Shown piece by piece: positions 49,917 through 63,431 of a stretch of 64,000 nucleotides of DNA. How positions within the stretch are numbered: the stretch's first letter is position 1; each line of letters starts with the position of its first letter. Made by a program: the position numbers and the translations under genes. This DNA comes from Lagopus muta (Eukaryota > Chordata > Aves > Galliformes > Phasianidae), in assembly GCF_023343835.1 (NCBI RefSeq), contig NC_064437.1, positions 53,518,972 through 53,582,971 of the forward strand. Direction: 5' to 3'. Below the pieces are notes generated by a model, which saw only the letters and a list, made by a program, of their open reading frames with translations, had not been told where the DNA came from and did not search any database.

Positions 49917-52900
49917 TCATGAATCTGGCTCCCAGAAGTCATGTAGCTTTCCCTGAAGAGTAGAAACAAAACAGAAAACTCAAAACAAACCAACAAACAT
50001 TGAAGTAAGGAGAGCAGGCAACTGCTTAGTGTAAGATCACATCAGTTTGCAAATCCCTACAGTGTTATTTGGAAACACCATCCCTATACGTGAATGAAAC
50101 CCAAATGTCTCTAAGAGCTGTATCTTTACCAGCTTCCATCATCTGCTAAGTAACTTCTGCAACCACATCTGCCACCTAATTCACTTCCCTTCCTGTAGCA
50201 GGAAACCTTAGATACTACAAGTGAGGTCTTCTTCTGAATACTGCTTTGACTGATCAAATATGCTTTAGAGACAAACGTTAATTACACAGTTTTTAACTGA
50301 AATCAGTACTAAGCATATACATGTAATTTAAACTTCCTGTTAGAAATTCACCAGATTACAAAGTATTAAAGGGTTTTCCTAATCATTGCACAGAATTAGA
50401 CAGATTGGAGGGGCTATGTTCATCCAGAGCTGTTAAACAGATGTGCTTAGAGCACTGGATTGGAGTAGCCTCCAAGTCAAACTGCCAGACAACAGCAGGA
50501 AGTGCCTCGCTGCATTCCTGCCCCACTCAAAAGTCCCTTCTGAAGCATCTGCTAATGACTGTAATAAGAGACAGGCCCTGCAACTTGACTCAGTGTCAGC
50601 ACTTCAGGGTGTTACATAAGCCATTGGTGAGAACAGCACTTTTGAGGATCCAGGTGATATCTCTGTTATACCCAAGCGAGCAAAGACGGAGTTTTAACTA
50701 AATATAAACGGCTCTGCAATACGAAAACAAACAGGAATGTTTCCTCACAGTACCTGAGTAAGCCGGCTGTTTTGTATCAGATCTTGCCATCTGCCGTATA
50801 TCCTAGCAACTAAGTCTTTCACCTGCAAATTCAGAGTGATTAGTTTAGCCTTTCTGTTAAGAAAAGTCACAAATTACAATCGCCACCACCCAGACCAAAA
50901 ATCCAACGCTGGAGGCTTTCTGGGAGGGAACAGTTTGACAACAGGCAGACAGCATCACCACCTGCACTCCAACGACATCCCCAACTCAGGTATCTACACA
51001 AACACGTGATTTTCCATGTTTAGTGTCTGTCACCACACAAGCCTCTGGCCTCCAAAAACTCTCTCAGCCCCTGTTCAGTTAGGTTTGTGACATGGGGCTT
51101 GTTTCTAACTAGAAAAGGTGCCTGACAATGCAATCACAGAAGCCAAGAATGCAGCACCACGATTCCAAAATGAATTCCTTATACAGAAACCTGGTGTGGT
51201 GTTGTTTTTTTGTTCTTTTTTTTTTTTTCCTCCTCAGAGCCAACCACAAGCAGGTGTGAAATACAAGAGCTGAGATTTGCTCTGCGTTCAATGTAAAACC
51301 CAGCACAGTGGTCTCTTCTGGTAGCTGCTGCAGTGCTACAGTGAAAAAATAGAAGTAGCAATAAGGAAAAACAGAGCAAGGTTATCCTCTCCCAGTGCAA
51401 GGAAAACAAACAGAATAGGGAGCTGAGATTCAAAAATTCAAGGCAAGATTCATTAACTCATTGACAGGATCCATGCTCTAACCCATCTGGCTGAATAAAA
51501 AACCCACAGCCTTTTTGAGAGTTATGAACACAACTGCAAACATCTGACATAAAGCTGAAGAAGGCAATGCTTTTCAACACTGAGATTCAGCTTGCTATGA
51601 CAGCATGCAGAGCACGAAAGTCAGAGTTAGGACTACCATTAGCAAGCTACATGCCACAAAGCAAATGAAAGACAATTAGCCAAGCTTGATGCTACACCAC
51701 ATACAGTGTTGGCATAAATACACAACGTTTTAACAACTAACTTAACTACTTTGAAAATAAAGGACACACAAGACAGTCTGGCTGGTTTCTTCTGCCCTCT
51801 GTATCCAGCTTTGCATATTGCCTCCATTCCTGAAAGTACAAGACTGATAACTGACAGGAATCAGAGGTTGCCACGGGAGAGAAAAGGAGCAACTCTGTTG
51901 TCTGAAAGTTGAGATGCCTTCCTAAGAGGAAGACAAGCTCACATCTTAGTGTTGCCGGCATCCTGTTGTTAGCAAAGAGTATTTTCAGTGCATTAAAACA
52001 GACCTGCATTTACGCATACAGACAGACAGCAAAACCAGGAAAAATAAATCCACAAGGAAGTCTTGGAACTTCCAGTGTTGAGAGGAGGGAACGGCACTAG
52101 AAAAGACCAAACAAAAGTAACAAGAAAAGGGGTCTTACCTTTGTTCGATAGAACAGCCTCGCATCTTCCCTAATATCACATTTTATGTGCTTATCCAAGG
52201 TACTACAAAACTTCAGTAAGTGTTGCTAAATAAAGATAAAAAAAAGAGTATGGCTATTTAAATGGCCATGTTGAAACTAAAATATTTACTTCAAATATTT
52301 CTTTCAATGTGAAAAAATACATGCTTTAATCTGAACTTTTCTCTAAACTAGGAAGTAAGGAAGGGGGAAGAAGAAAGAAAACAAGACTACAAGATCCTGT
52401 ACCAGCTGTTGATATGCACCTGAAGTTCTATGAGCTTAAATAAGCAATTGTAAAGATTCATTAGAACACAGCTACACATCACAAATGTTGAAGTTGCTAA
52501 TCTGTAAATCCCCTCTGTTCCCAAAGTAGCAAGAAAAATACAATTCAGGTCTTTCACTGATGGAAAAAGGTTTTGAAGTTACAACAGCTGCAAATAACCT
52601 CTTCAGTAACCACGATTCAGGTAATTTCCTTTGGCAGTCCATAGGAATTAGCTGAGAAGGTAAAACACACACAGGGTTTAAGCACTGATCTTGATACTTC
52701 TCTCTATGCTCCTGATGGCTTTAATAACAGTTTTGTAACTCCACCATCCCCAGTAACAGCTCCAAGATCTGACGTTCTGAATTTCATGATAAAATTCCTG
52801 CTCTCAGTCTCTCACTGACCTGCTGCAAAGCAGCTGCACTCTCTAAGTGAGATGCAATGAAATTCCACTTATAAACATTTTCAGGTGCCTCAGTGACAGT

Positions 52901-55900
52901 TCACCCCATCCAACTGCAAGGTGAGTAGAACTGAAATGACAATACCAATTCCATACAATGTCCAACCTGCATAATATCCAGCTACTGTCCAATTCCACCC
53001 CACATCTCACATTCAAGAACAGACTATTTCTTCATCGAGAAATTCAGAAATGCAAGTGGTTTGTGTATATGGCTGCAGGGTTTTTGATTTTTGTTTTGTT
53101 TTTTAACTGAATTTTAAATCCCTGTCATAAATCTTCAGGAAGGCAGTTATAAAGATCAAATTCCAGAAGGTCACTGCAATACAAGTTTTCTCTATACCAA
53201 AGGTGGTTTGACTTCATATTACAGCACACAACCACCTCTCTGCAATCGAGTAGGAAACTGAAGCCCTACGGCCTTCAGGGGGAGACAGGATGGGAAGACA
53301 AGGGTGCGATGCTCTCTATGAGTAAAAGCAGCTGCCTGAGGATGGATAAAGACTCCACTGAGATCTTATGGGTTGGAATTAAAGAGAGGAAAGGTAAAGG
53401 TGACATTACAGCAGTACCTGCTGCAGGCCACCTGACTGGGAAGAACAAGCAGATGAGGCCCTCTACAGACAGAAGAGCAGCTTCACATTCACAGGCTTTG
53501 ATCCTAAAAGGGGACTCCAACCACCTGGCTGCTTGTCAGAAAGACTGAGCAGCAGGACATCAGCCAGAAGGCTGAAAGAGGTGATCCTTTCCTCCCTGCA
53601 GCGTGGTGCCCAGTCAACACAGAGACACTGCAGGGAGTGCAATGAAAGGCCACCAAAGCAATTAAGGGGCTACAACACCTCTCCTTTGAGAAAAGGCTGG
53701 AGGAGTTGGGACTGTTCAGCCTAACGAGAAGGTTCAGGGAGATCTTATCAATGTCTAAAAATGTCTGATGGGAGGCTGCAAAGAAGCTGTTTTAAAATAG
53801 AGGCTCCTGTGACGGAGGCGATAAGGCACAAACTGAAACACAGGAGGTTTCATTTAAATATGAGAAAACACTTCACTGTGGAGGTGGCTGAGTACTCAAA
53901 CTGGTTGCAGGAAAGGTTAGGCAGCTTCACCCTTTGGAGATATTCAAAAGCTGTCTGGCCACAGTGTTAGGCAACCTGTTCTAGGCAGCACTGCTTGAAC
54001 AGAGTGGTTGGATCAGATGACCTCCAGTGGTCACTAAACCATTCCACGACTCCGTAAAATGTAAGCAAACATAATGCTTTACCAGCATCTTCATGAGATC
54101 ATATGACATTTCTTAAGAGCCAGGAGTGGTTCAATGGGACAGAAGACTTGCACAAACACCATGAAGCAACTCACAGCAAATGCTTGCAGAAATCGGAATC
54201 GAGACTACCAGAAGGCCAAACAGAAGGTCTTCGTTAACAGATATTCACACTTTGCAAGAAGGGAAATATTGCTACAGAGAGCAGAAGAGATACAGTCCTA
54301 GCCTTCACTTGCCACACAACTGCACCCCAACACAGCTGTTATGTTTCAGCATATTTTACTGGTTATTTTCACAGAATCACAGAATTGTAGGGGTTGGAAG
54401 GGACCTCCAGAGATCATCAAGTCCAACCCCCCTGCCAAAGCAGGTTCCCTACAGTAGGTCGCACAGGTAGGCATCCAGGCAGGTCTTGAACATCTCCAGA
54501 GAAGGAGACTCCACCACCTCCCTGGGCAGCCTGTTCCAGTGCTCCGTCACCTCACTGTAAAGAAGTTCTTGCACACATTGGTGCAGAACTTCCTATGCTG
54601 CAGTTTCCAGCCGTTTCCCCTCATCCTGTCTCCACTCACCACTGAAAACAGTCTGGCCTCGCCATTCTGCCCCCCACACCTTAGATATTTATAGACCTGG
54701 ATCAGGTCCCCTCTCAGTCTCCTTTTCTCAAGGCTGAACAGACCCATTTCACTCAGCCTTTCTTCATAGCGGAGATGCTCCAGGCCCTTCACCATCTTCG
54801 TGGCCCTCTGCTGGACTCTTTCCAAGAGATCCCTGTCTTTTTTGTACTGGGGAGCCCAGAACTGGACGCAGTACTCCAGATGAGGTCTTACCAGGGCAGA
54901 GTAGAGGGGGAGGATCACCTCCTTTGACCTGCTGGCCACGCTCTTTTTAATGCACCCCAGGATGCCACTGGCCTTTTTGGCCACAAGGGCACACTGCTGG
55001 CTCATGGCCAACCTGTTGTCCACCAGGACACCCAGGTCCCTTTCCGCAGAGCTCCCCTCCAGCAGCTCATCCCCCAACCTGTACTGGTGCATGCAATTAT
55101 TCCTCCCCAGATGCAAGACTCTACACTTGCTTTTGTTAAACCTCATTGAGGTTTACACATTTTCAAAGCGTTTTTCTTCTAGATTGAAAAATTTCAGCTT
55201 CACAATAAAGTTCACACAGGTTCACTGAAGTTCTGAGAATATGTATTAATCTCCATTTATTCTGTGAAAAATAACACATCTGCTGATCTACAGCCTTCTC
55301 TTTTTCCATAATTCCACTTGGAAAAACACAGAAGTTTTTCTTTGCATTTACTGCAGAGAAAAGCCCTTCTGCATTTGCTTTGCCTCTGAGCAGAAGTTTA
55401 TTAATGATAATTAGTATATCAAAATCTAAAGACCTGGTCACTGAAGTTACTCACCCTTTGGTCAGCATTTACAGTGTCAAAGAAACTAGCTTCACTGACC
55501 AGATGGAGCAGGATGTAGATGAGGTAATATACCTGTAGAGAAACAAACAGAGCTGTAGCAGCCAAAACCATCTTAACACAGAGCATCCTCACTGCTTTAA
55601 TAATTTGGTGTCATGACTTCAGTGGCACCCTGAACAAACAAATAAGAGGACAGACTTTTTTGTTCCTAAATTTGTTCCTAAATAATTGGAAGTAATACAT
55701 TCATATATCATAACATTTAAAAACAGTATTATGCTGTTGTAAGTTACCTAGCTAACCCACAAAGCTTTCTGGGCCTTCAGTTACAGAAAATTAAATTCAC
55801 ATTTGGCATCATTTTCCCCATCACCTACATCCAGACCAAAATACTTGCTAATACATTTCATAGTCTCAAATAACCAAACCAATTCTGAATTTTCAGCTGA

Positions 55901-58900
55901 ATGGAAGTTTTCCTAAATTAATTTATAATAAAGGATTTGTTTTCAAAATTGCAGGTGTAAAAAACACAAATGCAAAAAAAAAATAAAGTCCTCTTGGCTA
56001 CATACCTCCTGTTCCAGCTCTGTATTAATGTGCTCTTTAATGTGTTCTTCACTGACATTCTGCTGCTCATCTTTCCTCATCTTCTCTAGCAGATTAGAAG
56101 GCTTCATGTACACCAGATACTGATGCAGAAGAGACATCTATAGATACACGTGCATTTACAAGTGGGATTGTTTTACTGGCAATGGAGAACGTGAAACAGA
56201 GCACCACTATCATATCATCTAAGACAAGAACATCTATAGCAGGGACTTAATTAACATTGATGCTTTTAAGCTCTGGTTTATGAATAGTCAAGAACTGCCA
56301 AAGTGTTTACATGTTTATAAAATGTTCACATCCTCACCAGCAGATCCCTCCTATGAAAACAAAGTGACTCCACACAGATATGTAAGAGGAGCACTGAAGA
56401 GAAGTCTGCTCTTCTTTCAGTGTTCAAAGTGAACACTTAGGCACATAAGTAACACAGCACTTGAAGTGCAGAATATACTGGTTACACACGTGCAAACACT
56501 TCCGTTAGTAATCTAAACAAAAGTCAGTGACAGGCCATTCTGAACAGGAAACTAGGCCTATGGTACCACACAAAGTACATTCGAGCACAACAACAACAAC
56601 ATGGATGCTTTCTGCACACAGACGTGCAGTACCTGCTTGTCACAGTCATCAGGTATCCTCATGTGCTTTTTGTTAAGCAGCTTTGCAATTATCACAAGGC
56701 TCAGGCGCCGCCTTACTTCCCTGAAAAACAAGTACGGGATTTTTTAAAACTCATTTCCCAGGTAGCATCTCACATTCACTGCTGCTACAAAGCCTAGCAA
56801 AGCTATATTACAGAATGTTACTAACCTAGAAAGGAGGCCATTAAGACATAAACATTCTTGCCTCAATGCAGCTTTTCACGCATAATACTGCTACATACTT
56901 GCTTGCCTCCAAGTCCGAAAGCAAGGGGCAAAGTCACTATCATCTCTCAGCTACACTACAATATTTATTTCAGCACACAGAACTCATAACAGACAGACAC
57001 AAAAAAAAAAAAATCGGACACATCATCCAAAGGACATTTAACTTTTGGTCACTCAGACAAAAATGGTGATAGATGTTTGAATCTGAAGCTGTCAATCGTT
57101 TTTCTACCATAAAGCACCAGGAAGTCTGCAGTCCATGAAATGGAAAACAACCCTTTTTCACAGAAGAGGCGATAAAGAAACGATATTCAAACAAAAACTG
57201 CACATACAACAACCGAAACATACAAGAAAACCCAAATACTTGGTTCAGCGTTGCTTTTGCTTGCTTGGTGTTTAGGCTTTTTGCTTGTTTTGAAGTATTA
57301 AAAAAACAACCTGAACCACCACTTGTGTAACAGCTACTGCATTTCTCAGGCTTTGGGTTTACACCAAGAAATCAGCTGTTGTAGTGCCATTACCTTCCAC
57401 GTGTTATCCAGCTGGGCACCAGCTGAACCAGCCACAGCAGATTATGGTGCTGACTGGAGAGTTCGCTCACCCCCAGGCAGAGCTCAGGCATCTGCAAAAG
57501 AACAAAAACAATTCAAAAAATCCCCAGATTACTGAGTTGTGCATACAGCAGGTGTTTGTTTTATTTGCTAAGAAATACACATCTGCTCCCAAGCAAAATA
57601 CACAGCATAGATGCTAACAAGAATGGGGCTAGCAAGAGATGATGCCCATGAAGAGACTCCCACTGCCTGCTAAAGAGCATTTTGCAGTAGGCTGTGATCA
57701 GGTTGCTTTTGCTCCCTGCAATCATTGGCTTCATTCTGTCAAACAGCTATCTTTAACCAGTATTCACCCAAATCACTGCCAGCTCAGTACAGCAGCCCCA
57801 TGCAGAAGAGACAGGCAAAGTGTTACTGGGCAAACACTCTCCCAGTATGACCAATCACCTCCCAAATCCCACAGAGCTAAAAAGCTCTCAGTTTGTTCAC
57901 GTTACATTGTCAAGCAGTTCTTTTCTACTATGCCAAGGAACAAAAAAAAAATTGAAACAAGCTTCTTAAAAATTAAATTGCACTTCCATAAACTTAATAC
58001 CAGAAAATGAACTCCAAAGTTACCTTTGTATCCCAGTCTTTAATACTTATTAGAAGCTTTGTGAGAAGGCACTGGAAATCTATTAAAGAGACTTGCTTTA
58101 GCTGTTTGTCCAAGCTTATTTTAAAAAGCAACAGAAGCAGCAGCAATATTTCTTGATCTGTATATCCATCTTGAATTACTGTTGTGCAGAAGTCTAAAAA
58201 CTTAAAAACAAAAATAACATTAAAATCTGAAATTAGGTTCTATTAAAGGGTAATGAGAACTTAAGTTTTGCACCCTCACGTTAAAATTTCCTTCAAGCAA
58301 CAACTTGTCACTGTAACACTTATGTATCCATAGCTTATCTCCTAGTAATTGCCTGCATTCTATTCCCCCCCAAGCAGCTCCTGAAGGATCACCTGCTGAA
58401 CATGAAGCTAGATGCTATGCTAGGGTTTTATCTACTCCAAGGACCATGCTCAAAGCTAAATTAAGGTACCAGGGTTTTTGCTTGCAAATAAAAAACCCCG
58501 TGTGCACTAAGTAGGGTTTTCTCACCTTGATGACATTCATTAGATTGCTTTCTGGTAAACAGAAGAAGGCAGGACTGGCAGAGTCGGCAAATCCTCCCGG
58601 CTGTTCTTTGCTCACTGTTCCTTGCCTCTGACTTCTAATAAAAGAGACACTAATTGGAGCAATCAGCAATTCAAATGACCACAAAGCCTTATCCACATCA
58701 AACTGAAGGAAAAAACCCTGCATGTTTTAAGCACCTTCAAATGACAACCGTCCCCAGCTACAGAGCACACACACCTTAAACTTGTAACTCATTATTTACA
58801 GTTAGGCTACAACTCTTGCAAACCCCCCTTAGGAAGCCGTAGGGCAACAAACAACACTGACTCTAAGCAGAAGACACCAATGGGTCATGAAGGACCTAAG

Positions 58901-61900
58901 CAATAGATATCAAAATGAAAACACTTACAAAATATCCCGCTCATTAAAGTTGGGCTGAAGATGTTGCAATGGAAAGAGAGACCTGAACATAATACCCATA
59001 TTGACAAAAACAGTTGTGACATCAGCTAGGGAAGGGATCCACGGTTTAGACTGCTCATCACTGATGGAGGCTACAAGTAAGAGATATGGGACATATTAGT
59101 TTGAGTTATTTGCATTAACTCCTTCCCAGAAGTTTAATCCATTCTAGTAGCTCTGATCTCAGAAGAATTGCTGCTACTTGCAGAACCACAGCAGGACTAC
59201 AGTAGTCTAATGCAGTATTTTATACTAAATTCTACACCTTTGTAGAATCATTAAGTCTGGAAAGACCAGGAACATCATAAAGTTCAAGCATCAAACACCC
59301 ATGATGGCTCTGACCACATCACTCAGTGTGACATCCAGCTATTACTTCAAGAAAAACATGCACAAACATAAACAAATAACACTTGAGACATTGTAGTTTC
59401 AGATCTCAGTGTTCTACTCAGTTAAAAAAAATAAATGCATCTTTAGTTTAGCAACAGAACAGAATGCCTCAGAACATCCTGGAGACTCTACAGGAGGCAA
59501 CACTGTAGTTTAACAAACTTCTCAGGAGTAACTGCGGGTGACTTCATCCTGTTTCAAGATACAGAGATGTGCTGAGACCCCTCTGAGTTCTTTGAGCACT
59601 CACTGATCAGTTTCAGTGACTCCTTCCAAAACAACCTGAGCACCAACAAAGCAACAAGAGGCTACAATCCCTCTCATACCAAACAAGTCCTGTTTCCAGT
59701 GACATTCAGAATACATAGAAAAATTTCAATAGATCTGACCAAGTGCTTCAAAAGTGAACTTGATTACTATAATGATGTTAACTGGCAAACCGTCACAGTG
59801 ACTGTGATGGATCTAAATGAAGACATGGGGAACATACAAAGGATCTTGAGTAGCAACTCAAGAAGTTTTTAGAGTACAGATGAAGGAAGGCAGAACACAC
59901 AAACAAGCCACCCTTCAAGGTGTTTCTGTGCATGTATACAGTTGTGCATGCATACAGTTTTTTCTTTCATCATTAATTTGGAAAGTGAACTATGCAGTGT
60001 TGGGTGCTACTAGGTGAAAACCATCTTGTAGTCCCCTAAACTACAAAAAGCTTTTAATGTAGAAGACAGAAAGGACTTTGGATCAAACTGGGCTCCTCCT
60101 CAGGTCAATCCCATTTGTGAAAGATAGAACAAGTGCAAAAGGTTCTGTATCACATGCACAGCGAGGCAAATATACACCAGGACGACATCTTGTGGTAAAG
60201 CTTGCACAACCTTACTGAGGACCAATTCAAGACATAAGCAACAGAAGTTTCTGGCTCATGTCAGAAACACAGAACAGAACCAGTGCTTTTTTCCTCCCCC
60301 TCTGTTTAGCAGAAGAGAGATGATTTTGTTCAGTGGTAAGTTCTCCATCTCTCAAATACTCACCATTGTTTAGTGTTATTTCTATCAACTTGTCTAAAAT
60401 CTGGGTGGAAACACAATAGCTAGGATGAACAGACATCATCTGTGCAGGAGAAAAAGAGAGCTGTATGTCAAATACTGAGCTGCACGACCTCAGTTCTCTT
60501 TAGTAAAATAAAAACAACAGAACAGCAAATAAGTACCAAGCCCTCTTCAGCAACACAAACAGAAAACAGAATAATTATGGATCATTTCAAGCAGCACACA
60601 GTTCTGCAAATACATTAGAAGCAGTTGTTTGCAGTACCAGAATGCTACAACCCCAAGCTGAATCCATCTAGTCATAAGAAGGTATTGAGGAGTAAGAGAA
60701 TGGAGGTATCGTATATCCTTTTGGAACCCATTTCTACCTGGGATCAAATTGAACTCTTTAAACAGAAGCGAGGGCAATTGACTGCATCCTTTACCAATCG
60801 TGGGTAAATTGAGCATCTTCAATACTCAGCCAAAACAACAAATGCCTGACTACAAAGATACAACAGAGAAATACACATCATGCTTCCTGGTGTCTCTCAC
60901 CTCATTTTGCCCCCCATGTGTTAGACAGTTTTGTGCTGGCTGAGCAAACTGAGCTGCCTCACACTCCCACCTTGTCTGAAGGATGCCAGAGCTCATGTCA
61001 GCAGTGCAAGGCAATCTTTCCCCAGCTGGGGAAAATGAGGTAAGAGGACAAAAATGTTCCCCTTTTGCTAGAAGCACAAAGTTAGTCAACTGACTGGCTG
61101 CAATCCTACAGGGAGTCCAGTTTTATTTTTCATTTTAGGAATGGTTGGCAAATAGTAATAGAATGAAGACAGGACAGGGGCATTTTTGAGAGTAACAGAA
61201 TGAGGTAAATTCCCAACACAGACATATAAAAAGAAAACTGCCACACTTCCTTCGAGTGTCTCTAGACTTTTTGAGCCAACGTTTTACAAATACAAAATGC
61301 AGTACTTAGATTTACAAGGTGATGTCTGTACAAATTGCAGAGTGCACTTTTTTTTTTGAGGGTGGAAGGAAACAAATTAATGTTTGCTTCTGATTTGCCC
61401 CACACTTGACATCCTGAAATACTTCCTCATCCAGCATGGGTTGTGCCATTTTCACATGAAATACTGTGTACAAAGACAGGCAAGGTTAGGAGGTTTTGCA
61501 GTCACTCAGGAAATGGAGAAAAAAAAAAAAGCTATTGCCACTGTTTTCATTTCTAATGACAAAATATTTCAGACTGCAGGGGGAAAAAAAAATATATCAG
61601 AACCCATAAAAAAAAGTTGTTTTGGATTAAAGAATTGCTAACCCAATGCAACAGATTCACTGGTACCAGTTATCTGTACTGTGACCAGCTTTCAGGAAGA
61701 ACAGTCTATCCAGATACAATTTCTTCTCACAATTTAAAAGCAAGATTCTCATAAATAGCTAAATGCCCAATCCATTTTTCAGTAAGGCTTTCAGAAATTC
61801 TCAGTGAGAGGTTGTATGGCCTTACCTGAAAAAGCCACTTCAGAATTGGAATGGGACACACACTGCAACTGTAAGAACTCAGAAAACCATGAACAGCCAA

Positions 61901-61925
61901 AAAAAGCTGCTGTGTTACATCAGAA
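49917..61925 (-). CDS. SLF2: SLF2 (FAM178A), SMC5/6 localisation factor, C-terminal part
   Basis: Twelve exons join in phase: 61925-61826, 60439-60364, 59070-58929, 58634-58526, 58200-58024, 57491-57394, 56720-56633, 56137-56006, 55532-55455, 52225-52139, 50822-50754 and 49952-49917. They give about 397 C-terminal residues, and the N-terminal portion lies beyond the window. Readable blocks include [79 protein letters not shown] and a C-terminal LHDFWEPDS. The family is helical and NSE5/6-like in this part. SLF2 works with SLF1 and RAD18 to bring SMC5/6 to damaged DNA. The identification rests on the recalled C terminus plus synteny upstream of SEMA4G. The first exon listed needs two bases from an upstream exon not confidently found. 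Confidence 0.82.
53275..54060 (+). mobile_element. Old CR1 copy: endonuclease piece joined to 3' end
   Basis: Translation of 53340-53548 resembles the CR1 ORF2 endonuclease region (a [12 protein letters not shown] stretch equivalent to the usual SQALVLMGDFNH). From about 53575 the sequence jumps to the CR1 3' part ([19 protein letters not shown]-like, then a degraded 'ggttggatcagatgacctcc'). The reverse transcriptase between them is missing. Many stops and substitutions indicate an old copy. It lies in the SLF2 intron between exons 55532-55455 and 52225-52139. Confidence 0.8.
54370..55155 (-). mobile_element. Young-looking 5'-truncated CR1 with open ORF2 end
   Basis: The 3' end (cacagaatcacagaattgtagggg on the plus strand) and an uninterrupted minus-strand frame of 199 codons (55146-54547) mark this copy. 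The frame is the C-terminal part of CR1 ORF2, with [51 protein letters not shown] and [14 protein letters not shown]. It begins after the polymerase core, so it cannot encode an active transcriptase. The open frame suggests recent insertion compared with its neighbour at 53275-54060. Confidence 0.93.
59236..59345 (-). mobile_element. Small old CR1-type fragment
   Basis: 'agaatcattaagtctggaaagacc', 'atcataaagttcaagcatcaa' and 'atcactcagtgtgacatccagct' follow the order of a CR1 3' end in reverse, with many changes. It lies in the SLF2 intron between exons 60439-60364 and 59070-58929. Confidence 0.6.
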
Positions 61926-62077
61926 CTGCAAGACAAAGTGGAGAAGAGAACAATCCATTAGTGACTGCAGCAGCAATCTCACAAAAGCACTGAGAACTTC
62001 CCCACCCCTCAGATCACCAACAGCAGATGCAGGTAAGTTCATCTTATCTTCATAGTTGACCCTTCATATGCTCTTAC

Positions 62078-62156
62078 CTGCTGTGAGATGCTGTAGCAAC
62101 TGAACTTTATTCTTGACAAAATTTTTAAGTGCTAAGTAGAGAGCAGCCATCATTAT
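62078..62156 (-). CDS. Tentative further SLF2 exon, phase not resolved
   Basis: On the minus strand a frame reads MMAALYLALKNFVKNKVQ and then LLQHLTA, stopping at a consensus donor (GCAG before GTAAGA, exon end 62078). The protein character is good. However, the open frames leave zero or one base at the donor, while the next confident exon (starting 61925) needs two. The acceptor is also uncertain (62156 or 62131). It is either a real exon with a detail I misread, a sequence error, or a chance frame. Confidence 0.35.
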
Positions 62157-63431
62157 CTCCAAAATGCCATATCACAAGATTTGGAAACATTTTTATTATT
62201 GGAGAACAATATTAGCAAGCAAACACTGATTTATATCACTGTACTGTGAACCATTATGCCTGTCTACACAGACAGGCTGCTGGATTCTGTCAGGTCAGCA
62301 AGATTATATTTTTCCCTTCACTGTTCAATGAAACTTGCACATTCTTTTACAGGTAAAGAAAAGAATGTTTGAAGTTGAAACAACCTCAACTTTTTTTTTT
62401 TTTTTTTTTTTTTATAAAAAGAACCTTCATTTTCAATAATCTGGAGGTAAAAATTAAGCTACTAAAATCAAATGGTCTCATCTTGCCATGTAAGTTTTGC
62501 TGAAGTGCACAAATAACTGTTGGGAGAACAGAAAATCTGTAAGATTTTGTAGTAAACTATTTTAATCTTCCTTAGAAAGTAATGTATGCCCTAAGCAGCT
62601 GAACTAGTGATACCCAATTAACAATAGCCAATTTCCCACGTACACCTCTTTAGTCTCCCCTGTTCTCAGTAACTACTGGGACTGGGAGGTCTCCTGAGAA
62701 ACCCAAGTCCTGACTTCTCCATAAACCATGTACCTATCTGACTGATGAGGTGGCTAGGAAGACCTCCATTTGTCCATTGGAGAGCCAGTATGTAACAGCT
62801 GGGTGGCTTCAGAACACCTAAGCAATTCAATCATCACTGCAAGGGATGATTCATTTACTTCTCATTCCTCCAGTTACTGATTTACAAGATACTTCTTGAA
62901 GCTTATAACCCTGTGATCTTTAAATCATATTAACAGACAGGCCTCAATCCAGAAGAAGGTAACACAAACACAACGTCCTCAGGAGGCAAACAGAGACCTC
63001 TCTCCTCCTCACAACCACAACAGCACACACACACAGACCAAATCCTCTAGCACGTCATCAATGCTCTCAGTCTACAGAGCTAGCTGGCAGTAAATCACCA
63101 ACTGAAATCAATGGAATTCTTCAGGATTTGCACTTGAGGTATTACAGAAGAATTTGTCCACCTACCTGCAGCCTGACAGCCTCAAGAACACCCCTCTTAG
63201 CAGCATGGTAACTGCTGTACATGCATATTATTTGCGCTTTGAGCTCAGTGACTGAATTTAACTGATGCCATAAACTGACTTCCTGCAATCTTAACTATGA
63301 GGAATCTGAGGTCCCAGGCCCATTCAGCACAGGACATTCTTAAGCAGACATAATGCAACGCTGCATAACGCAACTTCATCACTGAGGTCCTCTGTCTGCC
63401 TTGGGACAGTTAAGCTTTTGTACCCAGCACA
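62157..63431. other. Intronic stretch, nothing recognised
   Basis: AT-rich sequence presumed to be SLF2 intron. Apart from a 23-base T run at 62391-62413 and a short ACAC run near 63022, no exon, repeat family or regulatory pattern was recognised. Confidence 0.4.
62391..62413. repeat. T23 homopolymer
   Basis: Twenty-three consecutive T residues on the plus strand. No retroelement body is attached that would make it a poly(A) tail. Confidence 0.9.

Noticed and set aside
61804-62055. Plus-strand frame with a good donor (CAGGTAAGT near 62030), considered as a separate plus-strand exon
   Set aside because: It overlaps a well-supported minus-strand SLF2 exon, and no acceptor or partner exon was found on the plus strand.
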